Of a DNA stretch of 64,000 bases, positions 57,106-64,000 are shown in pieces. The stretch's first letter is position 1. Each line of letters starts with the position of its first letter. Position numbers and translations under genes: made by a program. The notes beneath the pieces were generated by a model. The model worked only from the letters and a program-made list of their open reading frames with translations. It was not told the DNA's origin and made no database searches. Origin of the DNA: Clostridiaceae bacterium (GTDB lineage: Bacteria > Bacillota > Clostridia > Acetivibrionales > DUMB01); the NCBI GenBank assembly GCA_012840085.1, contig DUMB01000004.1, positions 62,001 to 126,000 of the forward strand, given 5' to 3'.

Positions 57106-58263
57106 TTAACCTTGTTTCAGCTTTTGTTCCTCAGTTTCAGCCATATCCCTTGCCCATTCATCTGCCTCCAGTATTTCTGACAATCCAGGATTTCTATTTA
57201 CGCTGTGCTTGCTCAGTACATTCTCAATAATGCGAGGTATATCCATAAAACCTATTCTTCTGTTCAAAAACATATCAACCGCTTTTTCATTGGCAGCGTT
57301 GAGCACAACGGGAGCAGTTCCTCCCATTTTTAAAGCATCATAGGCCATCTTCAGACATGGGAATTTATTGAAATCCGGCTCTTCAAATGTAAGCAGGCCA
57401 AGTTTGACAAGATCAAGCCGGGAAAAATCATTTTTCATTCTCTCAGGATAAGTAAGGGCATACTGAATACATATTCTCATATCAGGCGACCCCATCTGAG
57501 CAAGTATTGAACCGTCACAAAACTCTACCATTGAATGGATAACACTTTGGGGGTGTACCACCACTTTTATTCTGCTGCCATCAACTCCAAACAGCCATCT
57601 TGCCTCGATTACCTCAAGGCCTTTATTCATAAGTGTAGCAGAGTCTATTGTAATCTTCTTGCCCATTTTCCAGTTTGGGTGCACTAAAGCCTGTTCCACA
57701 CTTACATTTTCAAGTTCATTGGCGTTCATTTCTCTGAATGGTCCCCCGGAAGCGGTCAGCACAATATTTTTTATACTTTTTTTATGGTTGCCTGCAAGGC
57801 ATTGAAATATAGCTGAATGCTCACTATCTACAGGAAGAATGCTCACTCCTCTTTTCTTTGCCTCTTCTGTTACCAAATGTCCGGCGGTAACCAGAGTCTC
57901 TTTATTCGCAAGTGCTATATTCTTACCGCTTTTAATTGCCTCAAGTGTAGGAACAAGTCCTGCTATACCCACTACAGATACAACTACTGTATCTACACCT
58001 TCCATTACCGCAACTTTGCTCAAACCTTCTCTTCCGCTGTAGACCTCTGTTTCAATATCTTCCAATCTGTATCTGAGCTCATCTGCCAGTGATTCATCCA
58101 GCACAGCAACCGCCTTTGGATTAAATTCACGCGCCTGCTGTTCCAGTAATTCTATGTTAGTGGCAGTGCTTAATCCCAAAACGTCCAGCTTCAGGTTCCT
58201 TGCAACATCTAAAGTCTGACATCCTATAGAACCTGTCGAACCAAGTATTGATATTTTTTTCAT
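57106..58263 (-). CDS. dxr: 1-Deoxy-D-xylulose 5-phosphate reductoisomerase
   Basis: First committed MEP-pathway enzyme. 385 residues: NADPH loop [17 protein letters not shown] (3-19), [27 protein letters not shown] (metal site), SGGPFRE and [26 protein letters not shown] 58263 ([12 protein letters not shown]) follows GGGAGAG; the upstream 16 codons lie in the repeat at 58.28-58.33 kb and are not part of the gene. Confidence 0.98.
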   Translation of the reverse strand: MKKISILGSTGSIGCQTLDVARNLKLDVLGLSTATNIELLEQQAREFNPKAVAVLDESLADELRYRLEDIETEVYSGREGLSKVAVMEGVDTVVVSVVGIAGLVPTLEAIKSGKNIALANKETLVTAGHLVTEEAKKRGVSILPVDSEHSAIFQCLAGNHKKSIKNIVLTASGGPFREMNANELENVSVEQALVHPNWKMGKKITIDSATLMNKGLEVIEARWLFGVDGSRIKVVVHPQSVIHSMVEFCDGSILAQMGSPDMRICIQYALTYPERMKNDFSRLDLVKLGLLTFEEPDFNKFPCLKMAYDALKMGGTAPVVLNAANEKAVDMFLNRRIGFMDIPRIIENVLSKHSVNRNPGLSEILEADEWARDMAETEEQKLKQG

Positions 58264-58275
58264 TATAGTTTCTCT

Positions 58276-58330
58276 CCCATTACACAAGATGTCGATATCA
58301 TCATTACACAAAATGTCGATGTCAAATGAT
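58276..58330. repeat. 24-bp tandem duplication at the cdsA stop codon
   Basis: CATTACACAAGATGTCGATA... is followed by CATTACACAAAATGTCGATG...; the right-hand unit runs into the cdsA stop codon (58322-58324). Two units with a few differences. Confidence 0.75.
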
Positions 58331-59128
58331 AAAAAAACTTATGTAAAAGTATACTACAGGAGCAACAAACAATATGCTGTCAAATCTGTCAAGCACTCCC
58401 CCGTGTCCGGGCATTATTTTTCCATAGTCCTTTACTTTGACATACCTCTTTATTGCAGATGCTGCCAGATCACCTACTTGTGATATTATTCCACACAGCA
58501 AACTAATTATTATGTAATGATATAGAGGAATATTACCCAGTCTGCTGTTAATCACAAGAACCCCATATAGCGTCATGACTGCCACACACCCGGCAATGCC
58601 ACCAATGGACCCTTCAACTGTTTTTTTAGGACTGATCGGGGGTATAAGCTTTCTTTTACCCAGAAATACACCTGTAAAATATGCAAAGGTATCCGTTACC
58701 CATGCACCTATAAAAATCATCCACATAAAGTAAAAGCCATTTTCCAGATTTCTTGTGAGAATAATAAATAAAAACAGAAAAGGCACATACATTATACCAA
58801 AAGTAGTAAGGGAAATGTCAATTATATTGTACCTTTCGTGTTTAAAAACTATTAATCCCATCAATACCGCTAAAATTGCAAAAACACTTAGTACGGTATA
58901 TTTATTATATTCATTATTTGTAAAACCTATTATAAAAATCGGTATACATGCCAAATAGCCAATCAGCTTTACAGGTCTGTATCCCGCAGTAGCGACTGTG
59001 CTATAGAATTCGTGCAGGCCTATAACTGCTAGAATAAACATTCCTGCAGCAAGTACTTCTTTTGGTGCGAATACTACAATAAGAAGAAGTATAATGCCCA
59101 CTGTAGCACTAATAATTCTTGTTTTCAT
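58322..59128 (-). CDS. cdsA: Phosphatidate cytidylyltransferase
   Basis: Makes CDP-diacylglycerol for phospholipid synthesis. 268 residues, about eight membrane segments, with the C-terminal signature [25 protein letters not shown] and the preceding [12 protein letters not shown]. Follows uppS by 3 bases. The cluster supplies both lipids and lipid carriers. Confidence 0.96.
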   Translation of the reverse strand: MKTRIISATVGIILLLIVVFAPKEVLAAGMFILAVIGLHEFYSTVATAGYRPVKLIGYLACIPIFIIGFTNNEYNKYTVLSVFAILAVLMGLIVFKHERYNIIDISLTTFGIMYVPFLFLFIILTRNLENGFYFMWMIFIGAWVTDTFAYFTGVFLGKRKLIPPISPKKTVEGSIGGIAGCVAVMTLYGVLVINSRLGNIPLYHYIIISLLCGIISQVGDLAASAIKRYVKVKDYGKIMPGHGGVLDRFDSILFVAPVVYFYISFFII

Positions 59129-59131
59129 GGA

Positions 59132-59884
59132 TTATATGCCCCCAAACCTTCTATTTCTCAATTGATAATCTCTGATTGCTTCCTTTAAGTCATCCGGCTT
59201 GAAGTCTGGCCATAAGACATTTGTATACCAATACTCCGAATACGCCGACTGCCATAAAAGAAAATTGCTTGACCTTTTTTCACCGCTTGTACGTATAATA
59301 AGATCGGGGTCAGGAATTCCGCAGGTATAAAGTCTTTCTGATATTAATTTGCTATCGATATCAGATAATTTAAGTTTTCCTTCTGCTATCTCCTTTCCAA
59401 TCTGTTTTACAGCAAATACAATTTCATCTCTCCCGCCATAATTTAATGCAATATTCAGCAAAAGACCGGTATTTTTTTCTGTCAGTTTTTCAACTCTTGA
59501 TATTTCTCTCTGCAATTCCTCCGAAAGTACAGAAACATCCCCTATTACCTTTATACGCACATTGCTGCCGGATAACTCATGCTCAGCATTCTTCAGGAAC
59601 TCTTTTAACAGTGACATCAGTCCGTCAACTTCACTTTTTGGTCTTTTCCAGTTCTCAGTTGAAAATGTAAATACAGTCATATATTTTATGCCTAATTTGG
59701 CACAGTATTTTACAATTGTTTTGAGAGTATTTGAACCTTCCCTGTGTCCGGCATTCCGGGGAAGGCCTCTTCTTTTAGCCCATCTGCCATTTCCGTCAGG
59801 AATTATAGCTATGTGCACAGGCAGAGTATTGATATCAATCACAGCTTTGGATTTTTTCCTAAATATATTGCCAAATAACGCCAT
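59132..59884 (-). CDS. uppS: Undecaprenyl diphosphate synthase (isoprenyl transferase)
   Basis: Builds the C55 carrier for peptidoglycan precursors. 250 residues, with catalytic aspartate in AIIPDGNGRWAKRRGLPRNAGHREG, FSTENWKRP, LNIALNYGGRDEI and DPDLIIRTSGEKRSSNFLLWQSAYSE. ATG 59884 has GGAGG five bases upstream; a TTG four codons earlier overlaps this site. Confidence 0.97.
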   Translation of the reverse strand: MALFGNIFRKKSKAVIDINTLPVHIAIIPDGNGRWAKRRGLPRNAGHREGSNTLKTIVKYCAKLGIKYMTVFTFSTENWKRPKSEVDGLMSLLKEFLKNAEHELSGSNVRIKVIGDVSVLSEELQREISRVEKLTEKNTGLLLNIALNYGGRDEIVFAVKQIGKEIAEGKLKLSDIDSKLISERLYTCGIPDPDLIIRTSGEKRSSNFLLWQSAYSEYWYTNVLWPDFKPDDLKEAIRDYQLRNRRFGGI

Positions 59885-60006
59885 TTTGCCCTCCAAATTT
59901 GTTTCTCAATTACACAACCAACATTTAAATGATTTATTATAATAATACATTAGTAATATGCATAAGACAATCCATAATATACCATAACCTAATGTCAAAT
60001 AATATT

Positions 60007-60031
60007 AACCCCTCTTTCTATAAGAGGGGTT
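60007..60031 (-). terminator. Terminator-like stem between the PASTA gene and uppS
   Basis: AACCCCTCTT (60007-60016) with AAGAGGGGTT (60022-60031), loop of five. On the minus strand it is followed by AATATTATTTG, a weak U-tract. It follows the small PASTA-like gene by 5 bases and would at least reduce read-through into uppS. Confidence 0.7.
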
Positions 60032-60036
60032 ATATA

Positions 60037-60255
60037 TTATTCCTGATCAGTATCGCTAACTAAAAGTTCGACTTTAGTACCTTCAATATTATTTATCCTC
60101 AATACCCTGAAGGAGTCATTGTAATCTGTATGACGCCGTCTTGGAGGAGATGTTGTAGTAATGCTGGATATTTCAAAACCTGCATTTTTCAAAAACGCTC
60201 TAGCCTCGCCAAGAGTAAAACCACTGACATCCGGGCAATCAACTTTCTGCGTCAT
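60037..60255 (-). CDS. Small PASTA-like protein, 72 residues
   Basis: A stand-alone protein that reads like one PASTA module: VDCPDVSGFTLGEARAFLKNAGFEISSI, then a Arg/Asp-rich insertion (PPRRRHTDYND) and VLRINNIEGTKVELLVSD. PASTA repeats normally occur outside the membrane on PBPs or Ser/Thr kinases and bind muropeptides or lipid II; this one has no signal peptide or membrane helix, so it is probably cytoplasmic. GGATGGTG lies before the ATG. It sits between frr and uppS and ends at a hairpin. Function unknown. Confidence 0.78.
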   Translation of the reverse strand: MTQKVDCPDVSGFTLGEARAFLKNAGFEISSITTTSPPRRRHTDYNDSFRVLRINNIEGTKVELLVSDTDQE

Positions 60256-60280
60256 TAAATGTACACCATCCGTATCTGAA

Positions 60281-60835
60281 TTATACTTCCATTATTTCGC
60301 TTTCTTTTTTATGTACTATTTTATCAATTTCCTCAATGTATTTATCTGTAAGAGCCTGAATATCCTTTTCTATAACCTTTAAATCATCTTCTGTTATTTC
60401 TTTGTTCTTTTGCTGAGCTTTAGCATGTTCTAATGCATCTCTTCTTATTGCTCTGATAGCAACTTTTGCTTCTTCACCGGTCTTTTTAGCAATCTTTGTA
60501 AGTTCCTTCCTTCTTTCTTCAGTAAGTACCGGGAAAATAAGTCTGATAACTTTTCCGTCGTTATTTGGATTGATACCTATGTCGGACTTTTGTATAGCTT
60601 TTTCAATTTCCTTAAGCATTTTAACATCCCAAGGCTGTATCATTATAATTCTTGCCTCAGGAACAGATATATTACCAAGCTGATTTATTGGAGTAGGTAC
60701 ACCGTAATAATCCACGGTAATCTTGTCAAGTATTGAAGGATTGGCCCTTCCAGCACGCAAACCTGCAAGTTCTTCCTTAAGTACACTTATAGTTTTTTTC
60801 ATTTTTTCCTCAGTGTTCTTATAATCGCTAGCCAT
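60281..60835 (-). CDS. frr: Ribosome recycling factor
   Basis: Splits post-termination ribosomes with EF-G. 184 residues: [51 protein letters not shown] and a C-terminal helical stalk. ATG 60835 follows GAGGAGG by six bases; the six-codon extension to 60853 has no site. Follows pyrH, as is usual. Confidence 0.97.
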   Translation of the reverse strand: MASDYKNTEEKMKKTISVLKEELAGLRAGRANPSILDKITVDYYGVPTPINQLGNISVPEARIIMIQPWDVKMLKEIEKAIQKSDIGINPNNDGKVIRLIFPVLTEERRKELTKIAKKTGEEAKVAIRAIRRDALEHAKAQQKNKEITEDDLKVIEKDIQALTDKYIEEIDKIVHKKESEIMEV

Positions 60836-60903
60836 ATTAATCCTCCTCAACAAATTTTAATTTACAATTTTGCCCTGATGATATAAATCTATAATATTTA
60901 TAT

Positions 60904-61662
<759 letters not shown>

Positions 61663-61710
61663 TTAATTAAAAAAATTCCTGCTTTATAAAAAAAATCCTG
61701 CTTCACATTA

Positions 61711-61741
61711 AAGGGAACATACACTAATGATATGTTCCCTT
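61711..61741 (-). terminator. Hairpin between tsf and pyrH
   Basis: A perfect 11-bp stem, AAGGGAACATA (61711-61721) with TATGTTCCCTT (61731-61741), loop of nine. On the minus strand it ends TTCCCTTTAATG, a short U-tract, so it is probably a partial terminator or an mRNA-stabilising stem just after tsf. Confidence 0.65.
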
Positions 61742-61749
61742 ATAAATAA

Positions 61750-62397
61750 TTAACCGTTTATCTGTTTCATTACCTCTTCTGCGAAGTTTTCTTCCTTCTT
61801 CTCGATTCCTTCGCCTCTCTCAAATCTAGCAAACCTTCTGATGTTAATATTTTCACCAATTGTAGCTATCTTTTCCATGAGAAGGTCTTTGATTGTCTTG
61901 TCCGGATCTTTTATCCATGGCTGCTCAAGGAGGCATACTTCCTTAAAGTATTTTTCTATTCTTCCTTCTACCATTTTGTCAACAATCTTCTCAGGTTTAC
62001 CTTCATTCAAAGCCTGTGCCCTGAGTATTTCTTTTTCCTTGTTGATTACTTCTTCAGGAACTTCTTCCCTGCTTATGTATTCAGGCTTAGCTGCTGCTAT
62101 CTGCATTGCGATATCTTTTACAAATGCTCTGAATTCCTCGTTTTTAGCAGCAAAATCAGTTTCTATATTAACTTCAACCAGAACGCCTATCCTTCCGTCT
62201 CCATGGATATAAGCATCAACGAGACCTTCTGCAGCAATTCTGGAAGCCTTTTTAGCTGCTGCAGCCAATCCTTTTTCCCTTAAGATTTCAATTGCTTTAT
62301 CCATATCCCCGTTTGATTCTGTAAGAGCCTTTTTGCAATCCATCATTCCAGCACCGGTTCTTTCACGAAGCTGTTTTACCATTTCAGCAGTAATCAT
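61750..62397 (-). CDS. tsf: Elongation factor Ts
   Basis: Nucleotide exchange factor for EF-Tu. About 215 residues, the short form seen in many Gram-positives, starting [27 protein letters not shown] (UBA domain), then [27 protein letters not shown] 62397 follows TTTGGAGGAATTCGT, a strong ribosome site; the track-length frame begins six codons earlier inside that site. Confidence 0.97.
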   Translation of the reverse strand: MITAEMVKQLRERTGAGMMDCKKALTESNGDMDKAIEILREKGLAAAAKKASRIAAEGLVDAYIHGDGRIGVLVEVNIETDFAAKNEEFRAFVKDIAMQIAAAKPEYISREEVPEEVINKEKEILRAQALNEGKPEKIVDKMVEGRIEKYFKEVCLLEQPWIKDPDKTIKDLLMEKIATIGENINIRRFARFERGEGIEKKEENFAEEVMKQING

Positions 62398-62482
62398 ACG
62401 AATTCCTCCAAACATAATTTATTTATATATTATAAACAATTGCACTGCAATTCAAACATGTTAAGGCAAAGTCATATATAAA

Positions 62483-62525
62483 AATCCGGCTTCAGCCTTC
62501 TACTCTTAAGACTGAAGGCCGGATT
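62483..62525 (-). terminator. Terminator/attenuator between rpsB and tsf
   Basis: A 13-bp stem with one bulge: AATCCGGCTTCAG (62483-62495) and CTGAAGGCCGGATT (62512-62525). On the minus strand TTTTTATATAT follows. Since tsf follows in the same direction, it likely sets a lower tsf level than rpsB. Confidence 0.8.
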
Positions 62526-62537
62526 CAAGCCTTATAA

Positions 62538-63359
62538 TTACTCAGCATCTGCAGCAACAGTTTCTGCCGGAACTTCTTCTGATGCTTGCTCTGCTGCTTC
62601 TTCAAAAACTACGTTTTCTTCTATAGTTTCATTTTCTTCTGAGTCGCTTGAAGTTTCACTTGGAGCTTCAAACTGTTCTCCCTGCTTGCCTTCGAGAACA
62701 GCATCAGCAATCTTGCCTGCAATCAGCTTAACTGCCCTGATAGCATCGTCGTTACCCGGTATTACATAATCAACTTCATCAGGATCGCAGTTGGTATCAA
62801 CTATTGCGACTACAGGTATTCCCAGCTTCCTGGCTTCTAATATTGCAATCCTCTCTTTTCTCGGATCAACTACAAAAATCGCTCCAGGCAGCCTCTTCAT
62901 TTCCTTGATACCGCCAAGATACTTCTCCAATTTCTGCATTTCACCTTTAAGCTTTGTAACTTCCTTTTTGGGAAGAACATTGAAAACTCCAGCCTTCTCC
63001 ATTTCAACAAGCTGGTTTAACCTGTCTATTCTTCTGCGAATAGTTTTGAAGTTGGTAAGCATACCGCCAAGCCATCTGGCATTTACATAGAATTGACCGC
63101 ACCTTTCGGCTTCTTCTTTGATTGAATCCTGAGCCTGCTTCTTGGTGCCTACGAAAAGAACGTCTTCGCCGTTCATAGCGATTTCTCTGACAAAGAAATA
63201 GGCCTCTTCTATTTTCTTTACGGTTTTCTGCAAATCAATGATGTATATTCCGTTTCTCTCCGTAAAGATATACTCGGCCATTTTTGGGTTCCATCTTCTT
63301 GTCTGATGACCGAAATGAACACCTGCTTCAAGTAATTGCTTCATTGAAATAATTGCCAT
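62538..63359 (-). CDS. rpsB: 30S ribosomal protein S2
   Basis: 273 residues. Core S2 (1-230) with [57 protein letters not shown] and [30 protein letters not shown]-terminal tail of about 40 residues is strongly acidic (Glu/Ser/Ala). AGGAGG precedes the ATG. First gene of the rpsB-tsf-pyrH-frr group. Confidence 0.98.
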   Translation of the reverse strand: MAIISMKQLLEAGVHFGHQTRRWNPKMAEYIFTERNGIYIIDLQKTVKKIEEAYFFVREIAMNGEDVLFVGTKKQAQDSIKEEAERCGQFYVNARWLGGMLTNFKTIRRRIDRLNQLVEMEKAGVFNVLPKKEVTKLKGEMQKLEKYLGGIKEMKRLPGAIFVVDPRKERIAILEARKLGIPVVAIVDTNCDPDEVDYVIPGNDDAIRAVKLIAGKIADAVLEGKQGEQFEAPSETSSDSEENETIEENVVFEEAAEQASEEVPAETVAADAE

Positions 63360-63402
63360 TAAATTTTCCTCCTATTCGTTTTTTACCTCCACAGCCCTCA
63401 TC

Positions 63403-63437
63403 TTCATAAAACTCCTTTCACGGCACGATTTTATGAA
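63403..63437 (-). promoter_or_regulatory. rpsB leader hairpin
   Basis: TTCATAAAA (63403-63411) pairs with TTTTATGAA (63429-63437) around the GC-richer loop that reads TCGTGCCGTGAAAGGAG on the minus strand. It lies in the 100-base untranslated leader. An S2-binding autoregulatory structure is possible by analogy with other ribosomal leaders; not shown here. Confidence 0.5.
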
Positions 63438-63468
63438 TCAGACGGTGTGTGTATTTTTTCCGTTTAGT

Positions 63469-63497
63469 AGTATAACATATGGATAAATTTTTATCAA
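63469..63497 (-). promoter_or_regulatory. rpsB promoter
   Basis: On the minus strand TTGATA (63492-63497), a 17-bp spacer and TATACT (63469-63474), close to the sigma-A consensus. Predicted start near 63462. The rest of the spacer to 63715 is AT-rich and holds the unresolved promoter of the plus-strand gene. Confidence 0.8.
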
Positions 63498-63715
63498 TAC
63501 TTCTTTTTTGTTGACGACTGTCTTTGCTTGTTTTAAACTATAATTGTTAAACTAATAACTATAGTAAATAATGTAATATTATAACCTAACTGATAAAATA
63601 ATTGCATAATAATACATATATAATACTGCCGGAATACCGGCACAATAGGTTCATTTAATACTATCTGTAGTCATGGTGAAAGAATGCAATAAAAAGAATT
63701 CGTTAAGGTGAGTAA

Positions 63716-64000
63716 ATGAAAGAAATTTTTATTATTAATCCGAAAAAAGTTATTAAATTATCATTTTATGTTCTTGCGGCTGTTTTAGGAATTTTTATCA
63801 TATATAAACTGAGCACCTATTTGGCTCCATTTGTTATAGCTTTTATAATTTCACTGTTAATGGAGCCAATTATAAGATTTCTTACCCGCAAACTAAAACT
63901 TAACAGAAAAATTGCAGCCCTTATATCTCTTCTTTTGTTGCTGCTGATAATTGGCTTTGTATTGGCATTAATTATTCTTAGACTTATTAGTGAAATTGAA
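63716..64000 (+). CDS. AI-2E/YtvI family membrane transporter (5' part)
   Basis: The first 95 codons of a polytopic membrane protein cut by the window edge. It begins MKEIFIINPKKVIKLSFYV, followed by a hydrophobic segment, then STYLAPFVIAFIISLLMEPIIRFL, which is the conserved start of AI-2E transporter (YtvI/PerM) proteins, then KLKLNRKIAALISLLLLLLIIG. AAGGTG lies five bases before the ATG. Sporulation YtvI or a Na+/H+ antiporter-like role is possible. Confidence 0.85.
   Translation, partial: MKEIFIINPKKVIKLSFYVLAAVLGIFIIYKLSTYLAPFVIAFIISLLMEPIIRFLTRKLKLNRKIAALISLLLLLLIIGFVLALIILRLISEIE

Overview
The window is a low-GC, Gram-positive, endospore-forming Clostridia chromosome segment. The gene set and order (an mraZ-rsmH-ftsL-spoVD-murEF-mraY-ftsW-murG cluster, a rimP-nusA-ylxR-ylxQ-infB-rbfA-nrnA-truB-ribF cluster, and an rpsB-tsf-pyrH-frr-uppS-cdsA-dxr-rseP-ispG-polC cluster), the spoVM and SpoVD homologues, a direct meso-diaminopimelate dehydrogenase and the protein sequences resemble the Acetivibrio (Clostridium) thermocellum / Ruminiclostridium group. 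That placement rests on my recognition only; no search was run. Nearly every gene lies on the minus strand. The exceptions are ychF, aroF, a YvyF-like gene, a 59-residue membrane ORF and a partial AI-2E transporter gene at the right edge.

Layout, left to right. 1-8 kb: a 24-residue SpoVM, a GGDEF cyclase, an FtsA/PilM-like actin-fold ATPase, endonuclease III, glycogen synthase and an HD-GYP phosphodiesterase. 8-12 kb: an HtrA protease and a two-component system. 12-18 kb: ychF, cheW, ddh, a T-box (Phe) leader with aroF, and a zinc-ribbon YvyF-like protein. 18-22 kb: lytic transglycosylase, coaE and polA. 22-36 kb: an anti-sigma/ECF-sigma pair, a murA gene cut off at its catalytic cysteine, and the division and cell-wall (dcw) cluster, which starts at an mraZ promoter with three 10-bp-spaced MraZ boxes. 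35-41 kb: rodA, lgt with an unusual tail, two M16 peptidase-like genes and the small membrane ORF. 41-50 kb: the nusA-infB cluster. 50-63 kb: polC, the isoprenoid and lipid genes and the rpsB operon.

How the genes work together. Most of the window is growth machinery: peptidoglycan precursors (ddh, murE, murF, mraY, murG, uppS), their polymerisation (ftsW, rodA, SpoVD), translation (rpsB, tsf, frr, infB, nusA, rimP, rbfA, truB), replication (polC, polA) and the MEP route to undecaprenyl phosphate (dxr, ispG, uppS). Envelope stress and signalling functions (ECF sigma/anti-sigma, HtrA, histidine kinase, GGDEF, HD-GYP) are interspersed.

The protein content is ordinary. The unusual part is in the spacers. 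At least nine genes are followed by short degenerate tandem repeats whose first unit contains the gene's own stop codon, with a different unit at each gene. A second pattern is a small family of imperfect palindromes (ends AACTTGTTGTG / CACAACAAGTT, core AGCAGGAGTT) at 9.7, 12.0, 17.2 and 50.1 kb. No CRISPR array, rRNA, tRNA, insertion sequence or prophage was seen.
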